From: JAWSVE01 sp050789445 | GTDB taxonomy: Bacteria > Pseudomonadota > Gammaproteobacteria > Pseudomonadales > Cellvibrionaceae | Direction: 5' to 3' | NCBI GenBank assembly: GCA_050789445.1 | Contig: JAILXR010000001.1 | Coordinates: 2,170,001 to 2,234,000, forward strand | DNA: 64,000 nucleotides | Part shown: piece by piece, positions 7,003-15,940 of the stretch | Numbering within the stretch: position 1 is the stretch's first letter | How the letters are laid out: every line of letters starts with the position of its first letter | The notes under the pieces: generated by a model | The model's input: the letters and a program-made list of their open reading frames with translations, nothing else | What the model was told of the DNA's origin: nothing | The model's database searches: none | Made by a program: the position numbers and the translations under genes

Positions 7003-8625
7003 ATGAGCAAGAGTATGAATGACAAAATTCAACAAAAAGACATTAATAATGCAGCATGGGCTGCTTGCGATACATTCCGAGGTGCTGTCGATCCAGCACA
7101 ATATAAAGACTACATCTTGGTAATGCTGTTTGTGAAATACATTTCCGATGTATGGAATGACCACTACGAAGAATATAAAAAACAATATGGTGATGATGAC
7201 ACCCGTATTAGACGAAAACTTGAGCGTGAACGTTTTCTGCTTCCGATGGTTGAGCTAACTGAAGAAATCGAAGACCCAGAAACGAAAGAAAAGAAAACAG
7301 TCGTTACCGACAAGTTTTTGGCCAACTATTATTCTTTATTTGAGCGCAAGAACGAGCCGAATATTGGCGAGCTGATCAACATTGTTTTAGAGCATATTGA
7401 AACAGCGAACAAGTCAAAACTAGAAGGCGTTTTCCGAAATATTGATTTCAATAGCGAGTCCAATTTAGGAAAAACCAAAGACCGAAACCGTCGCCTTAAA
7501 ACCCTACTTGATGATTTTAATAAGCCCGCTTTAGATATGCGACCTACACGCGTTTCTGAAGATGTTATTGGTAATACTTACATTTACCTTATTGAGCGCT
7601 TTGGCTCCGATGCGGGTAAAAAAGCTGGTGAATTCTACACGCCACACAAAGTATCTGAGTTAGTAGCAAGATTAAGCGCGCCTAAAGCTGGCGCTCGCAT
7701 TTGTGACCCAGCATGTGGATCTGCCGGGCTGCTTATTGAAGCTGCCCGACAAGTGGGCGATCGAAATTACTCACTCTACGGCATGGAGGTGAATGGCAGC
7801 ACTTGGGCGCTAGCGCGAATGAATATGTTCCTTCACGGTGCTGATTCTGCCCGAATTGAATGGTGCAATACTTTAACCTCTCCCGCATTGGTCGAAAACG
7901 ATCGGCTCATGAAGTTTGATAATGTCGTCGCTAACCCGCCGTTTTCACTCGACAAATGGGGTTCAGAGGAAGTTGAAGAAGATAGATACAACCGCTATTG
8001 GCGCGGGCTACCACCAAAATCAAAAGCGGATTTTGCCTTTGTTAGCCACATGGTCGAAGCCGCCGTTGAAAAGGAAGGTCGAATCGCGGTTGTGGTACCC
8101 CATGGCGTACTGTTTAGAGGCGCCGCTGAAGGCCGAATCCGCCAAAAAATGATCGAAGAAAACTTGCTTGATGCGGTTATTGGTCTGCCAGGAAATTTAT
8201 TCCCAAGTACTGGTATTCCAGTCGCTATTCTTATGTTCGATAGAACGCGGGAAAAAGGTGGCGTGAATGAAAACCGTAAAGACGTTCTATTTGTAGATGC
8301 CAGCGGTAAAGAACATTACCAAGCTGGGAAAAACCAGAATATCCTACTTGATGAACACCTGGATAAAATCGTTACGGCGGTTACCGCACGTGAAGAAGTT
8401 GAAAAATATGCTCATTTGGCCTCATTTGAAGAGATCAAAGAAAACGACTTCAACCTGAATATTCCTCGCTATGTAGATACCTTCGAAGAAGAAGTCGAGA
8501 TCGACATTGTCGCCGTACAAGCTGAAATTACCACGCTTGAAACTGAACTAAGCGATGTGCGCCAAAAAATGGCCGAAATGCTAAAGGATATAGCCCCAGC
8601 AAACAAAGCGGAGGTGGCCAAATGA
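7003..8625 (+). CDS. hsdM: Type I restriction-modification DNA methyltransferase subunit
   Basis: A 540-residue N6-adenine methyltransferase subunit. An N-terminal helical domain (about 10-170) is followed by the methyltransferase domain with GEFYTP at 209-214, the SAM-binding DPACGSAGLL at 235-244 and the catalytic NPPF at 311-314. The C-terminal part is a helical S-contacting tail with a coiled segment. With HsdS it methylates the recognition sequence and with HsdR it forms the restriction complex. ATG at 7003 has TGAGGG upstream. Its stop overlaps the next start (ATGA). Confidence 0.95.
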   Translation: MSKSMNDKIQQKDINNAAWAACDTFRGAVDPAQYKDYILVMLFVKYISDVWNDHYEEYKKQYGDDDTRIRRKLERERFLLPMVELTEEIEDPETKEKKTVVTDKFLANYYSLFERKNEPNIGELINIVLEHIETANKSKLEGVFRNIDFNSESNLGKTKDRNRRLKTLLDDFNKPALDMRPTRVSEDVIGNTYIYLIERFGSDAGKKAGEFYTPHKVSELVARLSAPKAGARICDPACGSAGLLIEAARQVGDRNYSLYGMEVNGSTWALARMNMFLHGADSARIEWCNTLTSPALVENDRLMKFDNVVANPPFSLDKWGSEEVEEDRYNRYWRGLPPKSKADFAFVSHMVEAAVEKEGRIAVVVPHGVLFRGAAEGRIRQKMIEENLLDAVIGLPGNLFPSTGIPVAILMFDRTREKGGVNENRKDVLFVDASGKEHYQAGKNQNILLDEHLDKIVTAVTAREEVEKYAHLASFEEIKENDFNLNIPRYVDTFEEEVEIDIVAVQAEITTLETELSDVRQKMAEMLKDIAPANKAEVAK

Positions 8626-9464
8626 GCAAAAAAACACCTATTAGCGCGGAGCACTTGACCTTTGAAAGCTTAAAACAGGAAGGCGAAAGCTCTGAGTTCT
8701 GGTTTGCCAGAGAGCTACAAGCCGTACTTGACTACAGTAGCTGGGACAAGTTTGAACGAGTGATCAAAAAGGCCATAACTGCCTGTGAAGGCTCCGGCCA
8801 GCCTAGTGAGGACCATTTTTCCCAGGTGGGGAAAATGGTCGATATTGGCTCAGGCGCCCAGCGCTCCACCCGAGACTACCAGCTTTCCCGCTATGCCTGC
8901 TATCTCATCGTACAAAATGCTGATGCCAGCAAAGCGGTGATTGCCAACGGCCAGACCTATTTTGCCATTCAAACCCGTCGCCAGGAACTGCAAGACGACA
9001 CTGGGTTTCAGCAGCTCAATGAGGACCAAAAGCGCTTGATGCTACGCAATGAGCTAGCAGACCACAATAAACAATTGGCTGCCGCTGCCAAAGATGCGGG
9101 TGTTGAGACTGGCTTAGACTATGCCATCTTCCAGAACCATGGTTACAAAGGCCTCTATGGTGGCTTAGACAATAAAGCCATTCACCAACACAAAGACTTA
9201 AAAAAGAGCCAAAAAATACTCGACCATATGGGCAGCACTGAATTAGCAGCCAACCTGTTCCGCGCCACCCAAACGGAAGAGAAGCTCAAGCGCGATGAGG
9301 TCGGCAATAAGACCCAGGCCAACCAAACCCATTTTGAGGTGGGCGCCAAGGTACGCGAAACCATTCAGGAGTTAGGCGGCACCATGCCGGAAGATTTGCC
9401 TAAGCCTGAAAAAGGTATACCACAATTGGCACGTGCGCAGAAGAAACTGGAGGGTGACAAATGA
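8622..9464 (+). CDS. dinD: DinD-like DNA-damage-inducible protein
   Basis: A 280-residue protein resembling E. coli DinD (274 residues), which inhibits RecA activity in vitro and belongs to the SOS regulon. The N-terminus has a Bro-N-like segment (FWFARELQAVLDYSSWDKFERVI) followed by the RDYQLSRYACYLIVQNADASK motif, and the middle carries the DYAIFQNHGYKGLYGGL segment. It is embedded between hsdM and hsdS with ATGA overlaps on both sides, so it is translated with the restriction enzyme. No LexA box is visible at its start, so any damage response would come from the operon promoter. Its position suggests a link between restriction breaks and RecA control; this is inference. Confidence 0.8.
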   Translation: MSKKTPISAEHLTFESLKQEGESSEFWFARELQAVLDYSSWDKFERVIKKAITACEGSGQPSEDHFSQVGKMVDIGSGAQRSTRDYQLSRYACYLIVQNADASKAVIANGQTYFAIQTRRQELQDDTGFQQLNEDQKRLMLRNELADHNKQLAAAAKDAGVETGLDYAIFQNHGYKGLYGGLDNKAIHQHKDLKKSQKILDHMGSTELAANLFRATQTEEKLKRDEVGNKTQANQTHFEVGAKVRETIQELGGTMPEDLPKPEKGIPQLARAQKKLEGDK

Positions 9465-10732
9465 ATAATTCAAACAAAATCCCCTCAGGCTGGAAAAGTA
9501 CAACGCTTGGGGCATTTATGGAATTCAAAAATGGCATCAATGCAGATAAAAGCGCATACGGGCAAGGAACTGAGTTCGTAAATGTCATGGATATTTTCAA
9601 AAGTCATTTTTTGAAAAGAGAAGATATTCAAGGCAAAGTTCAAATTACAGAAAAGCAAAAAGCCGAATCTTCTGTGATGTATGGCGACCTCCTCTTCAAC
9701 CGAACCTCAGAGGTACCAAACGAAATTGCATATTCTTCAGTTTATCTTGATCATGAAGAGATAACCTTTGGTGGTTTTGTAATTCGAGGTCGACAACAGG
9801 AAGATGTACTGGACCCATATTTCGCTGGCTATTGTTTTAATAGCAGTAACATTCGTAGAGAAATGATCCGACGATCTCAAGGAGTTGTTCGTGCAAATAT
9901 CGGGCAAAAAGATTTAAACAAAGTCCCAATTTTAATTCCGCCAAAACCGGAGCAAAAACAAATAGCAAGTACGCTAGCGTTATGGGACAAAGCAATCGAA
10001 AAAACCGAAGCGTTAATTGCGGCCAAGGAAAAGCAATTTGAGTGGTTGTGTCAAACGTATTTCAAACCCGGAAATTCAAAAAATTCAGGTTGGGAAAAGC
10101 ATAAAATAGCGTCGTTTGTCACTGTACGTAATGAAAGAGAAGTTCCTTCAGAGCAAGTTCCTCTCTACTCATTGACCATAGAAAATGGAGTAACTGCCAA
10201 AACTGATCGTTATAACAGAGAGTTTCTTGTTATCGACAAGGGTGGCAAAAAATACAAAGTCGTACATCCAAAAGATATTGTGTTTAATCCCGCTAACCTA
10301 AGATGGGGAGCAATTGCCAGATCGGAAGTTGAGCATAAAGTGGTTCTATCACCAATTTATGAAGTGCTTAGGGTTGATGAAAATAAAATTGACTCTGACT
10401 TTTTGACTTACGCACTTACGTGCTCAAGACAGATAGCTATTTTTGCAACGATGGTTGAAGGGACGTTGGTTGAGCGTATGGCCGTCAAGATCGACACATT
10501 CCTCAGTTGTCATATTTGCGTGCCAAGCTCCAAAGAAAAGCAAAAGGAAATTGCCCATGTTCTAAATCTGAGTAATCAAGAAATCAGCTTACTCAAAAAG
10601 ACCTTAGAACAGTACCGCAGCCAGAAACGCGGCTTGATGCAAAAGCTGCTTACAGGTGAGTGGCAAGTGAGCAGTACCCAGTCTGGCGCTGAAGGTGAAC
10701 CTCAGGAGTTTTCTAAGGAGAGCGTCGCATGA
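9461..10732 (+). CDS. hsdS: Type I restriction-modification specificity subunit
   Basis: A 423-residue S subunit with two target-recognition domains and two conserved helices. The first domain spans about 1-170 and ends in a KPEQKQIASTLALWDKAIEKTEALI helix; the second spans about 205-365 and ends in a KEKQKEIAHVLNLSNQEISLLKKTL helix with the QKRGLMQKLLTGEW signature at the C-terminus. It sets the bipartite DNA sequence recognised by the methylase and nuclease. It overlaps dinD upstream and hsdR downstream by four bases each. GGAGGG precedes the start. Confidence 0.93.
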   Translation: MNNSNKIPSGWKSTTLGAFMEFKNGINADKSAYGQGTEFVNVMDIFKSHFLKREDIQGKVQITEKQKAESSVMYGDLLFNRTSEVPNEIAYSSVYLDHEEITFGGFVIRGRQQEDVLDPYFAGYCFNSSNIRREMIRRSQGVVRANIGQKDLNKVPILIPPKPEQKQIASTLALWDKAIEKTEALIAAKEKQFEWLCQTYFKPGNSKNSGWEKHKIASFVTVRNEREVPSEQVPLYSLTIENGVTAKTDRYNREFLVIDKGGKKYKVVHPKDIVFNPANLRWGAIARSEVEHKVVLSPIYEVLRVDENKIDSDFLTYALTCSRQIAIFATMVEGTLVERMAVKIDTFLSCHICVPSSKEKQKEIAHVLNLSNQEISLLKKTLEQYRSQKRGLMQKLLTGEWQVSSTQSGAEGEPQEFSKESVA

Positions 10733-13700
10733 GCACACCGCCAGTCAATTACGCAGCAAACTCGGAGCCTTCAGGCTTTAAGTTTAACGAAAAGTACTTG
10801 TCACAGATTCCAGCATTACAACAACTGATAAACTTAGGCTATCAGTATTTAACGCCCGAGCAAGCGCTGGCTGAGCGCGGTGGCCGAACATCTAACGTCA
10901 TCATGGAAGGTATTCTTCGCAAGCAACTCAAAAAGATAAACCGCATCAACTATAAAGGTGGGGAGTATCTTTTTAGCGAGGAAAACATTCAAACGGCCAT
11001 CCAAAAACTTAAAAACTTTAAGTTTGATGGCCTGCAAAAAACCAATGAAGCCATCTACGACCTGATCACTTTGGGTTCAGCCATGGAGCAAACTATTGAG
11101 GGGGATTCGAAAAGTTTTACCTTAAACTATATCGACTGGAAAACGCCTTCGAATAATAGTTTTCATGCAGTCGCTGAATTTTCCGTAGAGCGAGCACGCA
11201 GCACCGAAACCGTCCGGCCGGATATTGTTTTGTTTGTGAATGGCATCCCGTTTAGCGTGATTGAGTGCAAGTCATCAAAGGTAGATGTTGAACAAGCTGT
11301 GTCGCAAAACATCAGAAACCAAGGCGACGACTATATCCCTCGTCTTTTCACCTTTGTGCAGCAAGTTATGGCGGTGAATAAGAACGCTGCACAGTATGCT
11401 ACAGCAGGTACACCTAAAAAGTTTTGGGGTGTATGGAAGGAGCAAGAAGATAAAGAAGTTGATGTTGATAATGCGGTGAATAAGGCGCTTAGCGATGATG
11501 TAAAAGCGCAATTATTCAGTGGCGAGTTTTCAAATGCTAGAACCTTTTTTGATGAGTTAGAAGCTGAAGGTAAGCGCTTAGTTACAGAACAGGATAAGTC
11601 TATCTATAGCCTTTGCAGGCCAGACCGAGTTCTTGACCTGGTTTACCGTTTTACGCTTTTTGATGGGGGCATTAAAAAGGTTGCTCGCTATCAACAATAT
11701 TTTGTCATTAAGGCCACGATAGCCCGAATCAAAAAACTGGGAGCAAAAGAAGCCCGGCAAGGCGGCGTTATTTGGCATACCCAAGGCTCAGGGAAATCCC
11801 TCACCATGGTCATGCTTACCAGAGCTATGGCGCTTGATCCTCAGTTAATTAATCCGAGAATCATTCTGGTCACCGATAGGGATGACTTAGATAAACAGCT
11901 TGGCAACACCTTTGCTGCCTGCGGTTTAAGTCGTGAACGTGCCACTTCTGGGCGTAATCTAGTAAAGCATCTCAAAGACAAAGTAGGCCTTATCACCACA
12001 CTGATTCATAAGTTTGAAAAGGGTTGGGTTGCAGAAAAGTTTGTCGATGAGTCACAGGATATATTTGTACTTGTCGATGAAAGCCATCGAACCAACTTTG
12101 GATCGCTGGCAGCCAGAATGCGGCAAATGCTGCCTAACGCTTGTTTTCTTGGGTTTACTGGAACGCCTTTACTTAAAAAGGAAAAAAATAATTTTGCCAA
12201 GTTCGGCGGACTGATAGAGCCTCATTACACGATAAAGCAAGCTGTAGCTGATGAAGCCGTATTGCCGCTGCTCTATGAAGGCAGACACATTGAAATGGAA
12301 CAGAATCAGTCTGCGATCGATCTGTGGTTTGAACGCCATACGGCTGATTTGAGTAAAGAGCAAAAAGCCGACCTAAAAAAGAAATACGCGCGTGCTGAAA
12401 TGCTTAATAAAGCAGACCAGGTCATCTATATGCGAGCGTTCGATATCAGTGAGCATTTTCGAGCTAACTGGCAGGGCACAGGCTTTAAAGCGCAACTCGT
12501 CGCGCCAGGAAAGCCTGCTGCGCTTAAATATCAAAAATTTCTTCAAGAGATTGGTACGGTAACAACCGAAGTAGTCATTTCAGGACCCGATACGCGGGAG
12601 GGTCATGAAGAGGTTGATGAAGGCCCTACAGACGAAGTCGGCAAGTTCTGGGAAAAAATGATGAAACGCTTTGGCTCAGAAGAGGAGTACACCAAGCAGG
12701 TAATCAACCAGTTCAAGCATGGTGATGATCCAGAAATACTGATCGTTGTAGATAAACTTTTAACTGGGTTTGACGCACCACGAAACACTGTCTTGTATCT
12801 ATGCAGAACGCTTAGAGAGCATACCCTTTTACAGGCGATTGCTCGGGTCAACCGGCTTTACGAAGGCAAAGAGTTCGGATATATCGTCGACTATGCAAGC
12901 GTACTGGGTGAATTGGATGAAGCCCTTACCATGTATGAAGCATTCGAGGGGTTTGATGAGGATGATTTAGCGGGAACACTGACTTCAATAAATGAAGAAG
13001 TTTTCAAATTGCCTCAACGTTATTCCGACTTATGGGATCTATTCAAGGAAGTTAAGAACTCCAAGGATGAAGAGGCCTATGAGGTCCTACTAGCAGATGA
13101 CGAAGTGCGTGAAGAGTTTTATGAATGCTTATCGGCATTCAGTAAGTCACTTGGCATCGCATTATCATCTGAACAATTCATTATGAACTCAGATGAAAAT
13201 AAACTGAAAAAATATAAGGATGACCTTAAGCGATTCCAGAACTTAAAAGCCGCAGTTAAGTTGAGATATGCCGAAGCTATTGATTACCGTGACTACGAGC
13301 CAAAAATCAAGAAACTACTGGATACCCATATTCAGGCGAATGAAGTAACTCAACTGAACGAGCCTGTTAATATTTTTGATGAGAAAATGTTTAATATGGT
13401 GAAAGAGGATCAGGGGGTTTATCAGACAAAAACAACCGCCTCTAAAGCAGATACCATTGCACATGCTACCAAGCGTAGCATCTCAGAAAATATGGACGAA
13501 GATCCTGCCTTTTATGAAAAGTTTTCAAAGTTAATTCAGGAAGCCATTGATGACTTTAAGGCCAGAAGAATATCTGACCTTGAATACTTAAACCGTGTAA
13601 TTGATATTCGTAATAAAGTCGCCACTAAGCAACATGACGATGTACCTGAGAATATTCGCGAGAACGATGAAGCTTGTGCTTATTTCGGCTTGGTAAAGCC

Positions 13701-13965
13701 CTTTTTCATGCTTTACGACATGGACGAGGATCAGATCGACACTATTGCTTCGGAAACTTCGCTTGCTATTCAGCGGATAATAGACGTTCATTGGAAGGTC
13801 GATTTTTGGGACGATTCTGACGTTCAAAAAACGGCAATGAATGATATCGATGATTATTTATATGATGAGGTGAAAGAGCAGCATGGCGTAGCTCTTAGCT
13901 TGGAACAGATGGATGAGATTATCGAAAAAACAATGCAAGTTGCTAAGCACAGGAGACATCATTGA
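10729..13965 (+). CDS. hsdR: Type I restriction-modification endonuclease/translocase subunit
   Basis: A 1078-residue restriction subunit. The N-terminal PD-(D/E)xK nuclease shows RPDIVLFVNGIPFSVIECKSSK near residues 160-185. It is followed by an SF2 DNA translocase with Walker A HTQGSGKSLT near 345-355, DESH near 450, FTGTPL near 475 and a motif VI-like QAIARVNR segment. The C-terminal third is helical and binds the M2S core. It cuts unmodified DNA after ATP-driven translocation. GGAGAG precedes the ATG, which overlaps the hsdS stop. Length is normal and the frame intact. Confidence 0.95.
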   Translation: MSTPPVNYAANSEPSGFKFNEKYLSQIPALQQLINLGYQYLTPEQALAERGGRTSNVIMEGILRKQLKKINRINYKGGEYLFSEENIQTAIQKLKNFKFDGLQKTNEAIYDLITLGSAMEQTIEGDSKSFTLNYIDWKTPSNNSFHAVAEFSVERARSTETVRPDIVLFVNGIPFSVIECKSSKVDVEQAVSQNIRNQGDDYIPRLFTFVQQVMAVNKNAAQYATAGTPKKFWGVWKEQEDKEVDVDNAVNKALSDDVKAQLFSGEFSNARTFFDELEAEGKRLVTEQDKSIYSLCRPDRVLDLVYRFTLFDGGIKKVARYQQYFVIKATIARIKKLGAKEARQGGVIWHTQGSGKSLTMVMLTRAMALDPQLINPRIILVTDRDDLDKQLGNTFAACGLSRERATSGRNLVKHLKDKVGLITTLIHKFEKGWVAEKFVDESQDIFVLVDESHRTNFGSLAARMRQMLPNACFLGFTGTPLLKKEKNNFAKFGGLIEPHYTIKQAVADEAVLPLLYEGRHIEMEQNQSAIDLWFERHTADLSKEQKADLKKKYARAEMLNKADQVIYMRAFDISEHFRANWQGTGFKAQLVAPGKPAALKYQKFLQEIGTVTTEVVISGPDTREGHEEVDEGPTDEVGKFWEKMMKRFGSEEEYTKQVINQFKHGDDPEILIVVDKLLTGFDAPRNTVLYLCRTLREHTLLQAIARVNRLYEGKEFGYIVDYASVLGELDEALTMYEAFEGFDEDDLAGTLTSINEEVFKLPQRYSDLWDLFKEVKNSKDEEAYEVLLADDEVREEFYECLSAFSKSLGIALSSEQFIMNSDENKLKKYKDDLKRFQNLKAAVKLRYAEAIDYRDYEPKIKKLLDTHIQANEVTQLNEPVNIFDEKMFNMVKEDQGVYQTKTTASKADTIAHATKRSISENMDEDPAFYEKFSKLIQEAIDDFKARRISDLEYLNRVIDIRNKVATKQHDDVPENIRENDEACAYFGLVKPFFMLYDMDEDQIDTIASETSLAIQRIIDVHWKVDFWDDSDVQKTAMNDIDDYLYDEVKEQHGVALSLEQMDEIIEKTMQVAKHRRHH

Positions 13966-14675
13966 TGTCAGCAATGACATATTCTATTACATACGGAGGG
14001 GGAGAAATCCCCTTTCAAATATCCTTTTCTAAAAGAAAGTCACTAGAAATATCCGTTCATCCTGACAAATCCGTTTTTGTTAAAGCACCAGAAGGAACAG
14101 AAAGACTAGCGATTGAAGAGAAAGTTAAAAAACGCGCCCGCTGGATTAAACGCCAAATACGATACTTTGATCAGTTTGATCCCAGAACCCCCTCAAGAAA
14201 ATACGTTAGTGGCGAAAGTCATTTATATTTAGGGAAAAAATACCGTCTGAAAATCGCGCAAGGTTCTGAAAACAACATTCTCCTGAAAAATGGTTTCTTC
14301 ATGACCACGACAGATCGCAGCAAACCAGAGAATATTGAGGCGATTTTGAACGAATGGTACCGATCAAAAGCCAATCTTTATTTAACTAAATCTTTTGAGG
14401 AGTGCTGGGCAAAGTTCAAACTCAATGATGCTAGCAAGCCCACCGTGAAAATCATGAAGCTCAAAAAACGTTGGGGCAGTCTCTCAAAAAACAAAACATT
14501 AACTCTAAACCTTGACCTTATAAAAGCTCCGAAAGAATGCATCGAGTACGTGATCATTCATGAGTTATGTCACTTAGTGCATCATAACCATAGTCCTGAG
14601 TTCTATAGACTGCTTGAACGCTCTTTGCCCGACTGGGTAAAACGTAAACACAAGCTTGAAATGGCGCTCATTTAA
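13965..14675 (+). CDS. YgjP-like (DUF45) zinc metalloprotease
   Basis: A 236-residue protein of the DUF45/M48-like family. The C-terminal half has the zinc motif HELCH near residues 199-203 with a downstream His pair (HHNHSPEFY), and a WGSLSKNKTLTLNLDLI segment typical of the family. The ATG at 13965 overlaps the last base of the hsdR stop and has AGGAGA eight bases upstream; an in-frame TTG one codon earlier is less likely. Such proteases are often encoded next to hsdR, where a role in turnover of the restriction subunit has been suggested but is not shown. Its stop overlaps the stop of the convergent endolysin gene. Confidence 0.85.
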   Translation: MSAMTYSITYGGGEIPFQISFSKRKSLEISVHPDKSVFVKAPEGTERLAIEEKVKKRARWIKRQIRYFDQFDPRTPSRKYVSGESHLYLGKKYRLKIAQGSENNILLKNGFFMTTTDRSKPENIEAILNEWYRSKANLYLTKSFEECWAKFKLNDASKPTVKIMKLKKRWGSLSKNKTLTLNLDLIKAPKECIEYVIIHELCHLVHHNHSPEFYRLLERSLPDWVKRKHKLEMALI

Positions 14676-15103
14676 GCAACATATCTCATAGCTTCAGTGC
14701 TTCTGCGACTTACCAATCCATTCAACTTCCGCCCACCAGCCCACACCCAGCGCATCAGTTGCGCTGGCACCTCGGTATGAGCTTGGCGATTGACCTTTCT
14801 TCGAAGAGTCGATCGCTGGAAGGCCCCTGATCCAAGGTTGAAGGTAAATGAAACCAACGCATCAAACTGGCCATCAGTTAGTGGGACGTTCACCAAACGT
14901 AAGACCGCTCGCTCAGCAGTCTCAACGTCTTTGCGCAAAAGCTCTTCGGCTTCAGTCTCACTGATCTCATTAAAAGATTCGCTCGAACGGACCAAATGCC
15001 CATAGCCGATGGTTGGGTATCCGGCTGGGCAGATATAAACAGTCGAGCTAAAGCCTTCGAACCGTTTGATTAAGTCGATGCCATCTTGGGTAATGTTGCG
15101 CAT
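14672..15103 (-). CDS. Phage endolysin, glycoside hydrolase 24 lysozyme
   Basis: A 143-residue muramidase that cleaves peptidoglycan at the end of the lytic cycle. The catalytic triad pattern of T4-type lysozymes is visible as E16 (RFEG), C25 at the position usually held by Asp, and T31 (PTIGYGH); the Cys variant is known among phage endolysins. The ALVSFTFNLGSGAF segment is another family mark. No signal peptide or SAR segment, so export depends on a holin. The ATG at 15103 follows AGGGGG; a longer in-frame start is less likely. Its TAA overlaps the TAA of the convergent protease gene. Confidence 0.9.
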   Translation of the reverse strand: MRNITQDGIDLIKRFEGFSSTVYICPAGYPTIGYGHLVRSSESFNEISETEAEELLRKDVETAERAVLRLVNVPLTDGQFDALVSFTFNLGSGAFQRSTLRRKVNRQAHTEVPAQLMRWVWAGGRKLNGLVSRRSTEAMRYVA

Positions 15104-15104
15104 A

Positions 15105-15563
15105 TTACTGCCCCCTGGCTTTTGCCAAGGCACGTTGACCAAACCAAAAGCTCATTACCGCTGCAAACAGCGCTTGTGTTTCTGGGTCCCAAATTTGTGG
15201 CAAAGCGATGACGAAATCTAAGCCTTGATCGAAAACCAATACATATAACGCGCTGACTTTGATGGCGGTGAACAATAGGAAAAAAGCGTAAGTGATCACC
15301 GGTCGTACCGATGACCTAAGACCGTCAACCCACTTAATGCCTGAAGGCTGGCTATCGTGTTTTAACAATGCCAGGCTTTCGTTGATGTCCGCATTGACGG
15401 TAATTTCTTCTAGCCGTTGGTTATGACCAAGGCGCATTTGCTCCATTTGTCGATCAAGAATCTGTAGCTCGTGTTTTCTGTCTTGTTTGTCTTGCCAGAT
15501 ATTCAGCAAGTCGGGAAAAGCACTGGAAATAAAGCCAAGCAGGCTACCTAATAGTGTAAGCAT
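15105..15563 (-). CDS. Phage holin, 3TM type
   Basis: A 152-residue membrane protein resembling the GTA_holin_3TM family. A hydrophobic N-terminus (LLGSLLGFISSAF) is followed by a long polar helix (about 25-75), then RSSVRPVITYAFFLLFTAIKVSALYVLVF, and a C-terminal hydrophobic segment ending in the family-typical MSFWFGQRALAK. It would form lesions in the inner membrane that release the endolysin encoded immediately downstream. Confidence 0.75.
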   Translation of the reverse strand: MLTLLGSLLGFISSAFPDLLNIWQDKQDRKHELQILDRQMEQMRLGHNQRLEEITVNADINESLALLKHDSQPSGIKWVDGLRSSVRPVITYAFFLLFTAIKVSALYVLVFDQGLDFVIALPQIWDPETQALFAAVMSFWFGQRALAKARGQ

Positions 15564-15597
15564 TTTATTGCCCTCCGTTTATTTATTTTTGATGCGC

Positions 15598-15879
15598 TCA
15601 AGGCTGCTTTAATTTAATGGCCACACCTAAAATGAGCGCGGCGAGAATGCCTGTGGTGGCGACTTTGATAACGGTTTGCCATGCGGTGCGTCTGGCATCA
15701 CGCCAAGCATCCAACAAGTCTCGAAGCTCTCGAATATCTCTTGCGGCATGGCCGTTTTCTAAACCTAGATGTGCTAGTACACGTTCGGCACCACGCTCTG
15801 CGGCGCTATTCAACAAGCTTTCAAATTCATCTTTCGGCACAACCACCATGCCGTTTTCTTTTTCTTTGGTTGGTGCCAT
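15598..15879 (-). CDS. Small single-TM phage protein (DUF6127-like)
   Basis: A 93-residue protein with a polar N-terminal helix (about 10-70), including an AAERGAERVLAHLGLE segment, and one C-terminal transmembrane helix (VATTGILAALILGVAIKL). It resembles the DUF6127 proteins found in phage lysis cassettes. It lies just upstream of the holin and endolysin and is probably an accessory holin or a membrane-tethered lysis regulator. The family assignment is by pattern and should be taken as tentative. Confidence 0.6.
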   Translation of the reverse strand: MAPTKEKENGMVVVPKDEFESLLNSAAERGAERVLAHLGLENGHAARDIRELRDLLDAWRDARRTAWQTVIKVATTGILAALILGVAIKLKQP

Positions 15880-15940
15880 TTACTATCTCCTAAAACGGCG
15901 AAACCGCCTCATGGGCGGTTTCAAATACAACATTGCTTTA

